64,000 nt of DNA from Candidatus Planktophila lacus (GCF_002288325.1 NZ_CP016780.1:186001-250000), one strand, 5' to 3'; positions 51,727 to 62,797 are shown, numbered from the stretch's first letter. Program-made: numbers and translations. The notes: a model not told the origin generated them from the sequence alone.

Positions 51727-52014
51727 ATGGGTATTTTCCGTAAGAACTCTCCTGATTTAGAGGGAGATACTGATCTTCTTACCCGTCCCCAAAATCAACA
51801 AGATGAACGGCTGCAAGAAGATGATGGGGGCCACGATCGCTTTGCGCACTATGTAAAGAAGGAAAAGATCGTCGAATCAGCGGTTACCGGTAAAGCGGTA
51901 CGAGCGCTCTGCGGCAAGAAGTGGATTCCATCGCGCGATCCTGAGAAATATCCAGTCTGTCCAGTCTGTAAAGAAATCTATGACGGCCTCCCGCGTAAAA
52001 CGCCTGACAAGTAA
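51727..52014 (+). CDS. DUF3039 zinc-ribbon-like protein
   Basis: A 95-residue protein of the actinobacterial DUF3039 family: [53 protein letters not shown]. One Cys (ALCGKKW) plus CPVC form a likely metal site. The N-terminal 35 residues are polar and probably disordered. Function unknown. The next gene begins 35 bases before its stop in another frame. Confidence 0.9.
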   Translation: MGIFRKNSPDLEGDTDLLTRPQNQQDERLQEDDGGHDRFAHYVKKEKIVESAVTGKAVRALCGKKWIPSRDPEKYPVCPVCKEIYDGLPRKTPDK

Positions 52015-53749
52015 ATCTTTAGTCGTTGTATTCGCTCTAAGCGTTGTTTTTTCACCGCAAGCACATAGCGCTAATCAGCCTCGCAAAATCCTAACTGGGT
52101 GGATTCCTTACTACTCAATGAAGACCTCGCTACCGGCTGCGCTAAATAACGCAGATTTAATTAAAGAGGTAATGCCATTTTGGTACACCTTGAAATACAA
52201 CGGAAAGACTAAATCAGCGTATGTCAGCGATCTATATGTCAGTGGTAATCCAAGTATTCCAATGGCAACTCCGCTTGCTGCAATGCGTGCCGCCGGTTTT
52301 CAGATTATTCCAACAATCACCGACGGGACAGATAAGTTAGTTCTATCCAATTTGCTTGCCAATCCAACGAGCAGAACCCAAATTGCCAAAACGTTAAATG
52401 ACTATGTGATGGCTAATAACTTCGATGGTATTGATCTAGATTTTGAAGGTTTCGCATTTGTTGATGGAAATACCACTTGGGCAAAGACCGCGCCACCTTG
52501 GGTTGCTTTAGTTAAGGAGTTGTCAGGGTTATTGCGCGCAAATAATAAATTGCTCTCAGTTTCAACCCCTTACAACTTTAACCCTGCCGAAAAACAGAAG
52601 GGCTACACGGTTTACGCCTGGGCGCAGATCGCTCCATTTATTGATCGTTTAAGAATCATGACTTATGACTATTCTGTTTCTAAAGTTGGTCCAATCGGGC
52701 CGCTTGCTTGGACTGAGAAAACAGTTGCCTATGCCGCTTCAATTATGCCGGCGTCAAAGGTATATCTCGGTCTTGCAGGTTACGGCCGTGACTGGGTAAC
52801 CAAGGTCGAAGGCGTGTGTCCTGCACCTTTTGCAAATGCGATAAAAGTTGGCGCAAAGGCTGCAACTTTTGTGATGCGTGATGCTGCAGCGCTTGCGGCG
52901 AATTACCAAGTAACACCAGTATTTGATGCAAAATTTGGCGAAGCAACATTTACTTATACAAAGTCTTATGAAGGAACCACTGCAGACGGGCGCTCCACAA
53001 TTTGTACTGCAACGCGCACGGCTTGGTATCAGAATGCACAGAGCTATAAGTTAAGAAGCGAGCTAGTTGCTAAATATAAATTAGGTGGCGTTACCGCTTG
53101 GACTTTGGGCATGGAAGAGCCACTTGCCATGGAAGCGATTCGCCAGACTGCACTCGGCATCTCACCAGTAAAAGTTGTTAGCGCCTTGACGGTGGATAAG
53201 ACTGCGGCGCTCTATGGAAATTCAGTTTCGATATCTGCGCAATTGAACTTAGAAGATAAATCACCGGCCGCTAACCTTCCACTTCGCATTGAAGGCAAGA
53301 GCGCAAACGATGCGACTTGGCGCGTACTTGGCACAGCAGTAACTGGCGTAGATGGAAGATTTACAACACCAATTCTCTTAGGCAAGGCAACCTCCATCCG
53401 TATTGCAACTGATGGCACATGGGAGCGCGCAGAATCCTTGAGCAATGAGATCTCAATATTGATTGATCGCACAATTTCTATTTCGGCTCCCGGCTCGGTA
53501 AAAGCCAATTCTTCATTTGCAATCGATGGGGTAGTTCGCCCAAGAAGTGCTGGTGCTCAAGTCTCGCTAATGAAATTTAGCGCGGGTGCATGGAAGAAGG
53601 TTGCGATCGCAACCACCAACGAACAAGGCGTCTTTGCCTTTGCCTTAGAGAAAGAACCGCGACAGGTAGCGCGCTATCAAATAATTGTCGAAGGCGATCA
53701 ACTTTGGCGTCAGGTAGCTGCTCCAGAGTTCTCTATCATTATCCGGTGA
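51980..53749 (+). CDS. Secreted GH18-family glycoside hydrolase with Ig-like C-terminal domains
   Basis: A 589-residue protein. Signal peptide residues 1-30 (basic start, [11 protein letters not shown] core, AHS-A cleavage). GH18 catalytic barrel residues about 36-390 with the signature [11 protein letters not shown] near residue 150 (DxxDxDxE complete, so active), LRIMTYDYS and [13 protein letters not shown] at the end. The closest style is the peptidoglycan/spore-type chitinase-like proteins (YdhD, CotE) rather than chitinases with carbohydrate modules. Two beta-sandwich repeats follow (about 400-495 and 496-589, each with a VDK/IDR start and GRFTTPI or GVFAFAL motif). It likely cuts cell-wall or environmental glycan. 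The start overlaps DUF3039 by 35 bases. Confidence 0.85.
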   Translation: MTASRVKRLTSKSLVVVFALSVVFSPQAHSANQPRKILTGWIPYYSMKTSLPAALNNADLIKEVMPFWYTLKYNGKTKSAYVSDLYVSGNPSIPMATPLAAMRAAGFQIIPTITDGTDKLVLSNLLANPTSRTQIAKTLNDYVMANNFDGIDLDFEGFAFVDGNTTWAKTAPPWVALVKELSGLLRANNKLLSVSTPYNFNPAEKQKGYTVYAWAQIAPFIDRLRIMTYDYSVSKVGPIGPLAWTEKTVAYAASIMPASKVYLGLAGYGRDWVTKVEGVCPAPFANAIKVGAKAATFVMRDAAALAANYQVTPVFDAKFGEATFTYTKSYEGTTADGRSTICTATRTAWYQNAQSYKLRSELVAKYKLGGVTAWTLGMEEPLAMEAIRQTALGISPVKVVSALTVDKTAALYGNSVSISAQLNLEDKSPAANLPLRIEGKSANDATWRVLGTAVTGVDGRFTTPILLGKATSIRIATDGTWERAESLSNEISILIDRTISISAPGSVKANSSFAIDGVVRPRSAGAQVSLMKFSAGAWKKVAIATTNEQGVFAFALEKEPRQVARYQIIVEGDQLWRQVAAPEFSIIIR

Positions 53750-54045
53750 TGGTTAAGACTGATACTCATATCGAAGAGCAGATTCGTGCAATCTTCTCTG
53801 GCGATACTCCATGGGTAACCATCGTTTGGGATGACCCAGTAAATCTCATGACCTATGTAACTTACGTTTTGATGGAGCTCTTTGGTTTCTCTAAAGAGAA
53901 AGCCCACGAGTTAATGATGAAAGTGCACACTGAAGGCAAAGCGATTGTTTCAACAGGAAGTCGTGAAGAGATGGAGCACGATGTGGCTCGGCTTCATGAA
54001 TATGGGCTCTGGGCAACGTTGCAACGCGGAGACCAGGCGCTATGA
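53749..54045 (+). CDS. clpS: ATP-dependent Clp protease adaptor ClpS
   Basis: A 98-residue Clp[72 protein letters not shown]. The Asp and His residues of the N-degron pocket are in DDPVNLM and KVHTEG. It delivers N-end-rule substrates to ClpAP/ClpCP. ATG 53749 overlaps the GH18 stop by one base. Confidence 0.95.
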   Translation: MVKTDTHIEEQIRAIFSGDTPWVTIVWDDPVNLMTYVTYVLMELFGFSKEKAHELMMKVHTEGKAIVSTGSREEMEHDVARLHEYGLWATLQRGDQAL

Positions 54046-54596
54046 CTTCAGAAGGATTCAAACGCCACGGCAGCAATTCTTACGTCGCTGAATTTGCTGA
54101 GAATGAACGCGAGATTTTAATTAATTTAGCCGAACAAATCATTGAACTACTTGCCGAACGCGTAGACCATGGACATGAAGATCCACTTGCCGCGATGGTC
54201 GGCATAACATCGCACGATGCGCCACCTGAAGATGAAGTTCTGCATCGCCTCTTGCCTAATGCTTATCAAGATCAAGTGGATTCGGCAGAGTTTCGTAGAT
54301 ATACCGAATCAACTCTTCGCAATAAGAAGCAGGCCCATGCCATGGCGATGCGGATGTATTTAAAGAGCGCTAAAGATGGAACGGTAGATCTCGATCACGA
54401 TAGCGCTAACGCATGGTTAGGCGCAGTTAACGATATTCGCTTAGCGCTTGGCGTTCGCTTAAATGTTCAAGAACGCACTAGCGATGAGTTAGAACTTCTA
54501 GCACCTGATGATCCACTTCGTGGCGTCTATATTGTTTATGGATGGCTCGGATGGTTGCAAGAAGGTTTGTTAGCAGCCCTTATGGATGAGAGTTAG
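54042..54596 (+). CDS. DUF2017 domain protein
   Basis: A 184-residue actinobacterial DUF2017 protein, ATG overlapping clpS by ATGA. Helical; [19 protein letters not shown]-like N terminus and [26 protein letters not shown] in the middle, [22 protein letters not shown] at the end. Always downstream of clpS in actinobacteria; an adaptor-related role has been proposed by linkage but is not shown. Confidence 0.9.
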   Translation: MTSEGFKRHGSNSYVAEFAENEREILINLAEQIIELLAERVDHGHEDPLAAMVGITSHDAPPEDEVLHRLLPNAYQDQVDSAEFRRYTESTLRNKKQAHAMAMRMYLKSAKDGTVDLDHDSANAWLGAVNDIRLALGVRLNVQERTSDELELLAPDDPLRGVYIVYGWLGWLQEGLLAALMDES

Positions 54597-54608
54597 GATA
54601 CGACTCTT

Positions 54609-55025
54609 ATGTCACTAACTATTTCTAGAGCTTTCGTTGATGCAATTATTGAGCAATCTCGTGCTGAATATCCAGATGAATGCTGTGGCGTAATTCTTGG
54701 GCCAATTGGTAAGGGCTCGCCAGAACGGCTAAAGCCGATGATTAATGCGGCGCACTCACCAACTTTCTACGAATTTGATCCAAAGGATTTATTGGCGCTC
54801 TATCGTGAAGTAGACGATAACGATGAGGAAATTGTCGTCATTTATCACTCACACACTGAGACCGAAGCCTTTCCATCCCGCACGGATATCGCATATGCCG
54901 GCGAACCTGGTGCGCACTATGTTTTGGTCTCTAGTCGCAAAGAGATTGCACCTGCAATTGAATTCCGTTCTTTCCGAATAATCGATGGAGTTGTAACCGA
55001 GGAAGAAGTTTCAATTACCGATTAA
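54609..55025 (+). CDS. mec: Mec-type JAMM metallopeptidase
   Basis: A 138-residue JAB1/MPN protein. The JAMM motif is in VIYHSHTETEAFPSRTDIAYA (H-x-H-x7-S-x2-D) with the upstream Glu in YPDECCGVILG. Known role of the mycobacterial homologue: removes the cysteine-bearing dipeptide end of CysO-Cys to release free Cys. The next two genes, cysO and cysM, are its pathway partners. Confidence 0.93.
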   Translation: MSLTISRAFVDAIIEQSRAEYPDECCGVILGPIGKGSPERLKPMINAAHSPTFYEFDPKDLLALYREVDDNDEEIVVIYHSHTETEAFPSRTDIAYAGEPGAHYVLVSSRKEIAPAIEFRSFRIIDGVVTEEEVSITD

Positions 55026-55038
55026 CGCAAATCTTGGC

Positions 55039-55050
55039 CATAATAAGGGC
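55039..55050 (+). promoter_or_regulatory. Possible leaderless promoter of cysO
   Basis: CATAAT (55039-55044), six bases, then ATG 55051. Confidence 0.4.
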
Positions 55051-56275
<1,225 letters not shown>

Positions 56276-56287
56276 GGTGCGAGGCGG

Positions 56288-56299
56288 TAGTCTTGCCCT
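56288..56299 (+). promoter_or_regulatory. Probable leaderless promoter of murI
   Basis: TAGTCT (56288-56293), six bases, then GTG 56300. A leaderless GTG start is notable. Confidence 0.55.
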
Positions 56300-57103
56300 G
56301 TGAGCGATGCACCAATCGGAATATTCGATTCAGGAGTCGGCGGTTTAACCGTCGCACGTGCAATTCTCGACCAACTTCCAAATGAATCTACGCTCTATGT
56401 TGGTGATACCGCGCGCGGTCCATACGGCCCAAGACCGTTAGCTGAAGTTCGTACCTTTGCATTGGAAACCCTCGACTATCTAGTTGAGCAAGGCGTAAAA
56501 GCTTTGGTAATTGCCTGCAATACCGCAAGTGCTGCGATGTTACGTGATGCGCGTGAGCGTTACTCCGTTCCAGTAATTGAAGTGATTCAACCTGCGGTAC
56601 GCCGCGCAGTTGCAGCAAGTCGAACTGGTCGCATCGGTGTAATTGGTACACGTGCAACTATTGATTCAAAGGCTTACCTAGATGCGTTCGCAGCTGCTCC
56701 ACAGTTAGAGATAACTTCTATCGCCTGCCCACTATTTGTGGAGTTTGTAGAGCGCGGTGAAACTTCTGGCGAAGCAATTACCAAGGTCGCTCGCGAATAT
56801 TTGAAGCCAGTAATGGATGCCGATGTCGACACCTTGGTTTTAGGTTGCACTCACTATCCGCTATTAACCGGCGTTATCTCCTATGTAATGGGCAATAACG
56901 TCTCACTTGTATCTAGCGCCGAAGAGACTGCAAAAGATCTCTATAGAACTCTGGTTGAAAACTCATTACTTCGCGCACCTTCTTCTACGCCGGCAACACA
57001 TCGTTTTTTAGCTACAGGGGACTCGGCCGCCTTTGAAGTTCTAGCCCGTCGATTCTTAGGACCTGAAGTGGGTTCTGTTCAACATATAAATAGCCTCAAA
57101 TAA
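56300..57103 (+). CDS. murI: Glutamate racemase
   Basis: A 267-residue racemase producing D-glutamate for peptidoglycan. [16 protein letters not shown] (first Asp/Ser), [10 protein letters not shown] (Cys1) and [11 protein letters not shown] (Cys2) are complete. GTG start preceded by a -10-like box. It leads the murI-rph-rdgB run. Confidence 0.95.
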   Translation: MSDAPIGIFDSGVGGLTVARAILDQLPNESTLYVGDTARGPYGPRPLAEVRTFALETLDYLVEQGVKALVIACNTASAAMLRDARERYSVPVIEVIQPAVRRAVAASRTGRIGVIGTRATIDSKAYLDAFAAAPQLEITSIACPLFVEFVERGETSGEAITKVAREYLKPVMDADVDTLVLGCTHYPLLTGVISYVMGNNVSLVSSAEETAKDLYRTLVENSLLRAPSSTPATHRFLATGDSAAFEVLARRFLGPEVGSVQHINSLK

Positions 57104-57128
57104 ATCCAAATAAATAGAATGGAAGTAC

Positions 57129-57854
57129 ATGGCACGCAACGACGGAAGAAGTAATGACCAACTTCGCGAAATTAAAATCACTCGCAAGTGGTTAGATCAT
57201 GCCGAAGGTTCAGTGCTCGTTGAATTTGGAAAGACTCGCGTTCTCTGCGTCGCCTCATTTACTCCAGGTGTTCCACGTTGGTTGAAGGATTCCGGTAAGG
57301 GTTGGGTAACTTCGGAATATGCGATGTTGCCACGTGCAACTCATACCCGTTCTGATCGCGAAAGCGTTAAGGGCAAGCTCGGCGGACGTACTCAAGAAAT
57401 TTCGCGCCTTGTCGGTCGTTCACTTCGTGCGATTGTAGATATGAAGGAACTTGGCGAAAATACAATTGTTATCGACTGCGATGTTCTGCAAGCAGATGGT
57501 GGAACACGCACCGCTGCAATTACCGGTGCTTATGTAGCACTGGCCGATGCAATTTCTTGGGCTAAGTCACAAGGCCATATCAAGGCAGATTCAAAACCAC
57601 TTAGCGATTCTGTTGCTGCAGTCTCGGTCGGAATTATTGATGGCGTTCCAATGCTCGATCTTTGCTACGAAGAAGATGTTCGTGCAGATACCGATATGAA
57701 TGTGGTCTGCAGTGGAGATGGACGCTTCATTGAAGTTCAGGGAACTGCAGAAGGTGTGCCATTTGATCGCAACTTACTTGATTCACTTCTTGATCTCGCA
57801 GTCGCTGGCTGTGTTGAACTCGGTGAAATACAGAAGGCTGCCTTAGCAAAGTGA
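57129..57854 (+). CDS. rph: Ribonuclease PH
   Basis: A 241-residue phosphorolytic exoribonuclease that trims tRNA 3' ends. Visible: [99 protein letters not shown], and [18 protein letters not shown]-like end. No tRNA gene in the window encodes CCA, so this enzyme plus a CCA-adding enzyme would complete their ends. Confidence 0.95.
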   Translation: MARNDGRSNDQLREIKITRKWLDHAEGSVLVEFGKTRVLCVASFTPGVPRWLKDSGKGWVTSEYAMLPRATHTRSDRESVKGKLGGRTQEISRLVGRSLRAIVDMKELGENTIVIDCDVLQADGGTRTAAITGAYVALADAISWAKSQGHIKADSKPLSDSVAAVSVGIIDGVPMLDLCYEEDVRADTDMNVVCSGDGRFIEVQGTAEGVPFDRNLLDSLLDLAVAGCVELGEIQKAALAK

Positions 57855-57864
57855 ATTTATTCAA

Positions 57865-58497
57865 GTGAGTTCTAACCAAACTCCCCATAAATTACTTCTG
57901 GCTACGCGCAATAAAGGCAAGATCGAAGAGTTTCGTCGCATCCTGGAAGATATTGCTGCAGGACAGATTGAATTAGTTGGCCTCGATCAATTTCCTAACC
58001 TTCATGATGTTGATGAAACCGGTTCAACCTTTGAAGAGAATGCTCTGTTAAAAGCGCGCGAGATGTGTGAAGCATCGGGAATTCCGGCGATCGCAGATGA
58101 CAGCGGGCTTTGTGTTGATTACTTAAACGGTGATCCCGGAATTTTCTCGGCTCGCTGGGCGGGAAGCCACGGTGATGACAAAGCAAACACTGCAAAGGTA
58201 TTGGCCTCACTTGCAGATGTTCCAGATGAGAAGCGCAGCGCGCACTTCACTTGCGTTGCTGCCCTTGCCTTGCCAGATGGCCGAACCCATGTAGAAGAAG
58301 GAAAGTTCGAAGGTTGGATTCTGCGTGAGCCGATTGGGGATCAGGGATTTGGCTACGATCCAATTTTCCGCCCCGATGGTTATTCAATATCTAGCGCACA
58401 AATGAGCGCGGAGGAGAAGGATGCGATAAGCCATCGCGGAAAATCACTCCGCGCTATCGCACCTCATGTCATCAATTTGCTCAACTCCCTAGGCTAA
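57865..58497 (+). CDS. rdgB: Non-canonical purine NTP pyrophosphatase (RdgB/HAM1)
   Basis: A 210-residue house-cleaning enzyme for ITP, dITP and XTP. LLLATRNKGKIEEFRRIL, TFEENALLKAREMCEASGIPAIADDSGLCVD, FGYDPIFRPDGY and EEKDAISHRGKSLRA are the family motifs. GTG start 10 bases after rph. Last of the conserved clpS-to-rdgB run. Confidence 0.95.
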   Translation: MSSNQTPHKLLLATRNKGKIEEFRRILEDIAAGQIELVGLDQFPNLHDVDETGSTFEENALLKAREMCEASGIPAIADDSGLCVDYLNGDPGIFSARWAGSHGDDKANTAKVLASLADVPDEKRSAHFTCVAALALPDGRTHVEEGKFEGWILREPIGDQGFGYDPIFRPDGYSISSAQMSAEEKDAISHRGKSLRAIAPHVINLLNSLG

Positions 58498-58558
58498 ACT
58501 TGGCCTATACGAGTTAGTTCAAACCCTGATCGTTTCCAATTTTCAAAGGAGTCACATC

Positions 58559-59431
58559 GTGGCAGTTAAGAAGAAAGCACCGGCTAAGAAGAAGGCCGCA
58601 GCTAAAAAAGTTGTTAAGAAGGTAGCGAAGAAGGCTCCAGCGAAGAAGAAGGCTGCCGCCAAAAAAGTTGTAAAGAAGGCCGCGAAGAAAGCGCCTGCGA
58701 AGAAGAAGGCCGCTGCTAAAAAGGTTGTAAAGAAGGCAGCGAAAAAGGCCCCTGCACGTAAGAAGAGCGCGGTTAAGAAATCTGCTGCGAAGAAGTCATC
58801 TTCTGCAAATAGTTTAGTAATTCCTCCAGTTCCGGTTGGTGGCGTAAGACGTCCATCTGCTGTAAATGTTTCTACAACACCAGTTGCTAAGCCAGCACCA
58901 GCGGCTAAGCCAAGTGCAGCGCCAAAGCAATCCACTTCACCACGTGTTTTGATCGCAGCAATTATCGGTATCGCACTTCTTGCAATCGTTGTTATCTCAC
59001 GTCCTGCATCAGACGGTGATGACGTTGCACCAGTTCCATCAGCAACAGCAACAGCTTCTGAGTCAGCAGCGCCAGAGATGTCTGAAGAGGCAACACCTGA
59101 AGCGAGCGAACCAGCAACAAATGGTGAAGCAGTCGCAGCAGTTGAAGCGCCAGGTCGCTTTATTGGAAACTGGAAAGATTCATCTAAATCAGTAATGGTT
59201 ATTACTTGGAAGGCGCCAGCAGCAACTGCTGGTCTAACTGGTTATAAGTTTGAAGTTCGTTCAGGAATGGGCGAATGGAGAGAATCAGGTGTGCTTCCAG
59301 CAGATCAACTCTCAATTGAATTCACAAAGGGTTCAACTGATGGTTCAACATCATTCCGAGTTTCATCAATGTACTCAGATGGTCAGATCGCAACTGCCAA
59401 GGCATTTGGATTTGCAGGTCAGTTCGAATAA
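58559..59431 (+). CDS. Membrane protein with histone-H1-like N-terminal tail and FN3-like C-terminal domain
   Basis: A 290-residue protein. Residues 1-80 consist of Lys/Ala/Pro repeats (three 19-residue copies of KKAPAKKKAAAKKVVKKxA, then KKAPARKKSAVKK), like the tails of actinobacterial histone-H1-type and HupB nucleoid proteins. A Pro/Ala linker, one transmembrane helix (residues about 132-150, VLIAAIIGIALLAIVVI), a Ser/Thr/Glu-rich linker and a beta-sandwich (VMVITWKAPAATAGLTGYKFEVRS, TSFRVSSMYSDGQ) follow. With the basic tail inside, it could bind DNA at the membrane. GTG start; AAAGGAG seven bases upstream. Ends in a strong terminator. Architecture read from sequence; function inferred. 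Confidence 0.8.
   Translation: MAVKKKAPAKKKAAAKKVVKKVAKKAPAKKKAAAKKVVKKAAKKAPAKKKAAAKKVVKKAAKKAPARKKSAVKKSAAKKSSSANSLVIPPVPVGGVRRPSAVNVSTTPVAKPAPAAKPSAAPKQSTSPRVLIAAIIGIALLAIVVISRPASDGDDVAPVPSATATASESAAPEMSEEATPEASEPATNGEAVAAVEAPGRFIGNWKDSSKSVMVITWKAPAATAGLTGYKFEVRSGMGEWRESGVLPADQLSIEFTKGSTDGSTSFRVSSMYSDGQIATAKAFGFAGQFE
58571..58741 (+). repeat. Three tandem 57-base repeats encoding Lys/Ala-rich units
   Basis: Codons 5-61 of the gene at 58559 repeat nearly exactly with period 57 (19 codons). Copies differ by a few synonymous changes and one Val/Ala exchange, so copy number may vary between strains. Confidence 0.8.
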
Positions 59432-59456
59432 TTCCAATCAAATAATTACTGGAGAA

Positions 59457-59491
59457 AATAACCCTCACCAATTCGGTGGGGGTTATTTTTT
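59457..59491 (+). terminator. Intrinsic terminator after 59431
   Basis: AATAACCCTCACC (59457-59469) pairs with GGTGGGGGTTATT (59475-59487), one G-U pair, loop AATTC, followed by a T run to 59491. It lies between convergent genes. Confidence 0.9.
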
Positions 59492-59512
59492 ATCCCTATT
59501 ACTAAAGTATTA

Positions 59513-61264
59513 CTAGAGTTGAGTTTCGATAGCTGCTACATAGGCGCGAACACCGGCTGGCACTAGGTGCACGCCATCAGGAGCGAAGTACTCGGTGCGG
59601 CCTTGAGATATCTGATCCCAAGGAATTACTGAGATATTTGGATAGTTAGTTGCGACTTCGCTAATCAAAGCGTTATTACCCTCTTTCCAAGGCCGTGGAA
59701 CTGCTGTATTTACAACAATCGCTTTTGGTGCAGATTTAACAGTTTCAAAGATCTCGACTACTTGATCACGGGTTAGCGCATTGTTATTACCAAGATTGAA
59801 GATAACAGTGGAGTTTAAAACCTTTGGACCATCAACCTTCATCACATCAAGTAGCTCGGCGGCTTGGCGACCAACCCGCGCATTAATAAGCGCAATTGGG
59901 TACTTATCTTCGATCTCAGATCTAATTCCTAGAATTACCGAATCTCCTGTTACCCATAGGCCAGGTTCAGAGCTATCTACGACCGCCGTGATTGGTTTAC
60001 TGGCATCTTTAAGTAGCTGCGCTAAATCTTTATTCTTATTGTCAATTTCGACTAAAGCGTTAACAGAGACAGTTGCAGAGAGAAGCAGGATCAATGATGA
60101 GATCAACCAAACACCAATTTTCTGCCTTTTGCGCACATATGGAGTGCGGTACTTCATTCCCTTAAACCAATAGGCAACTGCGCCGCTTCTAATGGGTAGT
60201 TCGACTAGGCGTAAAGAGATATCGGCTAAGGCGAGTACAACCAAGATGCGCAGGGTAAAGAGCGCCCAATCTTCTCCATCTAGATCAACTTGTGGGCGTG
60301 AGATTTGAAAGATTACCCAGTGCCACAAATAGATTGCATATGAGCGCTCACCAATCCAAAGGAGAACGCGATTACGTAAAAGTGGCGCAAAGCGAGATGC
60401 CGGGTGCACAATCGAAATCAGAATTGCAGTGCCAAAGATTCCGGCTAATGGAAAAGCGATTCGGTAAAGAGCGGGATTTGATTCATCGATAAGTAAGAAA
60501 GTGGCCAAGATTCCTACAAAACCAAAGACACCTATACCGTCGATGAAATCTTGCGCTCTGCGGCTAACTTCAGGACGGAAATTCTGGGGGATCCAACTAA
60601 CAGCAAGCGCTGCACCTAAGAAGAGGCCGATGCTGTGGGTATCGGTACCAAAGTAGATATGGCTTACCTTTGAAGTATTTGAGGCATCTACTTGGAAAGA
60701 AACTAACATCAAAACAATTCCGGAAGTCATCGCAATAACTAGCGCTGCAATGGAAATCAATTTCTTACCGAAGAAGCGCAGTACCAAGAGCAGAATTAAC
60801 GGCCAGATTAAGTAGAACTGGGCCTCAACTGCCAGCGACCACGTGTGTTGAAGAAGTGGTGGACGTCCACTGCTTTCAAAGTAATCCTGCTCGTTAAAGA
60901 CGAGCCACCAGTTCATGCCGCCGAAGATCGAGAACGGGGCATCGGTTAAGAATTTCTTCGTTGTATCTGGCGCCCACAATCCAACGACAACTGAGGTCAC
61001 AATCAACATAAATAGAAGTGGTGGAAGCAATCGGCGAATTCGCGCCATATAAAAATCGCGCAGATCTAAACCACCGCGTTGCTGAATTGAATCAAGAAGT
61101 AGGCGAGTAATTACATAACCTGAGATAACAAAGAAGAGATCTACTCCAAGAAATCCACCAGGTATCCATTCGATACCGAGGTGATAGAGCATTACCGCAA
61201 TTACTGCGACAGCGCGCAGACCATCAATTGCAGGGATGTACTGGATACCGCGTTTGGTAGCCAT
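59513..61264 (-). CDS. OafA/YrhL-type acyltransferase with SGNH domain
   Basis: A 583-residue integral membrane protein. Residues 1-370 are an acyltransferase-3 domain with about ten helices: IPAIDGLRAVAVIAVMLYHLG (catalytic His), GVDLFFVISGYVITRLL, HTWSLAVEAQFYLIWPL. After another helix (IGVWLISSLILLLSATVSV) the extracellular SGNH-like domain has GDSVILG, NLGNNNALT and APDGVHLVPAG. Known family task: O-acetylation or acylation of surface polysaccharide or peptidoglycan. The acceptor is unknown. It is followed by the DivIVA-like gene on the same strand, five bases away. Confidence 0.9.
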   Translation of the reverse strand: MATKRGIQYIPAIDGLRAVAVIAVMLYHLGIEWIPGGFLGVDLFFVISGYVITRLLLDSIQQRGGLDLRDFYMARIRRLLPPLLFMLIVTSVVVGLWAPDTTKKFLTDAPFSIFGGMNWWLVFNEQDYFESSGRPPLLQHTWSLAVEAQFYLIWPLILLLVLRFFGKKLISIAALVIAMTSGIVLMLVSFQVDASNTSKVSHIYFGTDTHSIGLFLGAALAVSWIPQNFRPEVSRRAQDFIDGIGVFGFVGILATFLLIDESNPALYRIAFPLAGIFGTAILISIVHPASRFAPLLRNRVLLWIGERSYAIYLWHWVIFQISRPQVDLDGEDWALFTLRILVVLALADISLRLVELPIRSGAVAYWFKGMKYRTPYVRKRQKIGVWLISSLILLLSATVSVNALVEIDNKNKDLAQLLKDASKPITAVVDSSEPGLWVTGDSVILGIRSEIEDKYPIALINARVGRQAAELLDVMKVDGPKVLNSTVIFNLGNNNALTRDQVVEIFETVKSAPKAIVVNTAVPRPWKEGNNALISEVATNYPNISVIPWDQISQGRTEYFAPDGVHLVPAGVRAYVAAIETQL

Positions 61265-61269
61265 ATTAA

Positions 61270-62073
61270 TTACCGACGCTTGGCAGGTTTTTTCTTGGCA
61301 GCGCTCTTTTTAGGTGCAGACTTCTTAGCCGGTGCAGCAAGAGCCGGTTTAGTTCGCTGGCTGATTACCTTCTTTGGACCAGTATCAATCACCGAGTTAT
61401 CTGCATTTAAATTTTCATTTACGCTCTTATGAAGATTGGCAAGTCTTTCAAATGCTGAATCTAAGCGAGTACGGCTCTGTGCGATCGCTTGTTCGGCCGC
61501 ATCTAAGGACTGGGTCTGAATTTTGTAGAGGCGCTCTGCTTCAGCGATAACGCCACTTAACCATTGGCGATATTCAGCGACTTCGCCAGTTGCTTCTGTA
61601 ATGATCCGCTCACCTTCGCGACGCGCTGCTTGAGCAAGCGCTGCTGCTTCGCGACGCTTCTCGTCAAAGATTCCTTGCGCTTCACGTTCGACTGAAGAAA
61701 GTCTTTCTGCCGCTTCTGCTTCTGCCGCAGTGATGTACTTACGTCCACGAGCTTCAGCGCCAGATAAAATTGTGCGCGCTTTAGTTTCGGCGCCTTCGAT
61801 GGCATCTTTTGCCTGGCGAGTTGCTTCAAGAACAACGCGCTCTGAAGATGCATAAGCTTTTGATTCGCGAGCTTGCGCTGACTTGATCATCGACATCGCA
61901 GTTTCAGTCGCTAGAATTTCAAACTCTTCCTTACTTAAGGAAGTGATATCGCGACGTGAGCGAAGGTCGTTGAGTTGTGATTCGAGTTCGCGGATGCGCT
62001 CTACCGAACTTGGAGCAGCGCTTTCACTCTCTTTAAATCCAACCCAATTAAGGAACGAGTTTTTCTCAGCCAT
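61270..62073 (-). CDS. DivIVA-like coiled-coil protein with basic C-terminal tail
   Basis: A 267-residue protein, mostly coiled coil (residues about 22-225, Ala/Glu/Arg heptads such as RILSGAEARGRKYITAAEAEAAERLSSVEREA). The last 25 residues are Lys/Ala/Pro rich (PAKKSAPKKSAAKKKPAKRR), like the tail of the protein at 58559. Related actinobacterial proteins organise poles or cell-wall growth, but it lacks the N-terminal DivIVA hallmark I would expect, so naming is cautious. A tail able to bind DNA or an acidic partner is possible. Confidence 0.7.
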   Translation of the reverse strand: MAEKNSFLNWVGFKESESAAPSSVERIRELESQLNDLRSRRDITSLSKEEFEILATETAMSMIKSAQARESKAYASSERVVLEATRQAKDAIEGAETKARTILSGAEARGRKYITAAEAEAAERLSSVEREAQGIFDEKRREAAALAQAARREGERIITEATGEVAEYRQWLSGVIAEAERLYKIQTQSLDAAEQAIAQSRTRLDSAFERLANLHKSVNENLNADNSVIDTGPKKVISQRTKPALAAPAKKSAPKKSAAKKKPAKRR

Positions 62074-62119
62074 GTGCCTAGATTAGGGCAAAGGGTGGAA
62101 AGTTTAAAAGTGGGGTGAT

Positions 62120-62788
62120 TTAGTCGCGGTATATCGCGAAGGAGACGGCGAGGTACTGCGAGACCCAAGCGGCGAGCACGAATATATGGAAAAGCTCATG
62201 GAAACCAAAGTACTTTGCCGCTCTGCCCGGACGTTTTAGCGCATAGAAGATCGCTCCAATTGAATAGAGCAATCCACCGATGATTATCGGAAGCAGAACC
62301 CAGAGGCCACCTTCTTTATAGAGCTGCGGCGTATAGATGACTGCAACCCAGCCCAACAGCAGATAGTTGGCAACATATAACCAACGTGGCGCACCAACCC
62401 AGAAGATGCGTAGTGCAACGCCCAATAGCGCGCCGATCCATACAACGCTGAGCAAGATTATTTGATCGTTTCCTTCAAGTAGCGTTACCGCGAAGGGAGT
62501 GTAAGAACCGGCGATCAACAAGTTGATATTGGCATGATCCCAACGACGCCAAATCTTTTTCTTGGCAGGTGACCAAGGAACGCGGTGATAAATCGCGGAA
62601 ACGCTAAAGAGCATAATCGCGGTGATTGAATAGAGAGCAACCGCAAATTTTAGTGAGTTCTTACTTAATATAAATAAAACTAGCGAAGCGATAATTACTA
62701 CAGGGGTGGCGGCTAAGTGGAACCAGCCACGTAACTTCGGTGGCGCTACTGCCGCTAACTTCTCGCGCTCGCTAGCTTCTTTACTCAT
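62120..62788 (-). CDS. trhA: Hemolysin III / TrhA (PAQR-like) membrane protein
   Basis: A 222-residue protein with seven transmembrane segments. PAQR zinc-site motifs: SAIYHRVPWSPAKKKIWRRWDHANINLLIAGSYTPFAVTLL and GFHELFHIFVLAAWVSQYLAV. Family members affect membrane homeostasis; haemolysis itself is doubtful for most. It begins 47 bases upstream of the DivIVA-like gene's start and follows the MFS gene by ten bases. Confidence 0.88.
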   Translation of the reverse strand: MSKEASEREKLAAVAPPKLRGWFHLAATPVVIIASLVLFILSKNSLKFAVALYSITAIMLFSVSAIYHRVPWSPAKKKIWRRWDHANINLLIAGSYTPFAVTLLEGNDQIILLSVVWIGALLGVALRIFWVGAPRWLYVANYLLLGWVAVIYTPQLYKEGGLWVLLPIIIGGLLYSIGAIFYALKRPGRAAKYFGFHELFHIFVLAAWVSQYLAVSFAIYRD

Positions 62789-62797
62789 GTATCAACA

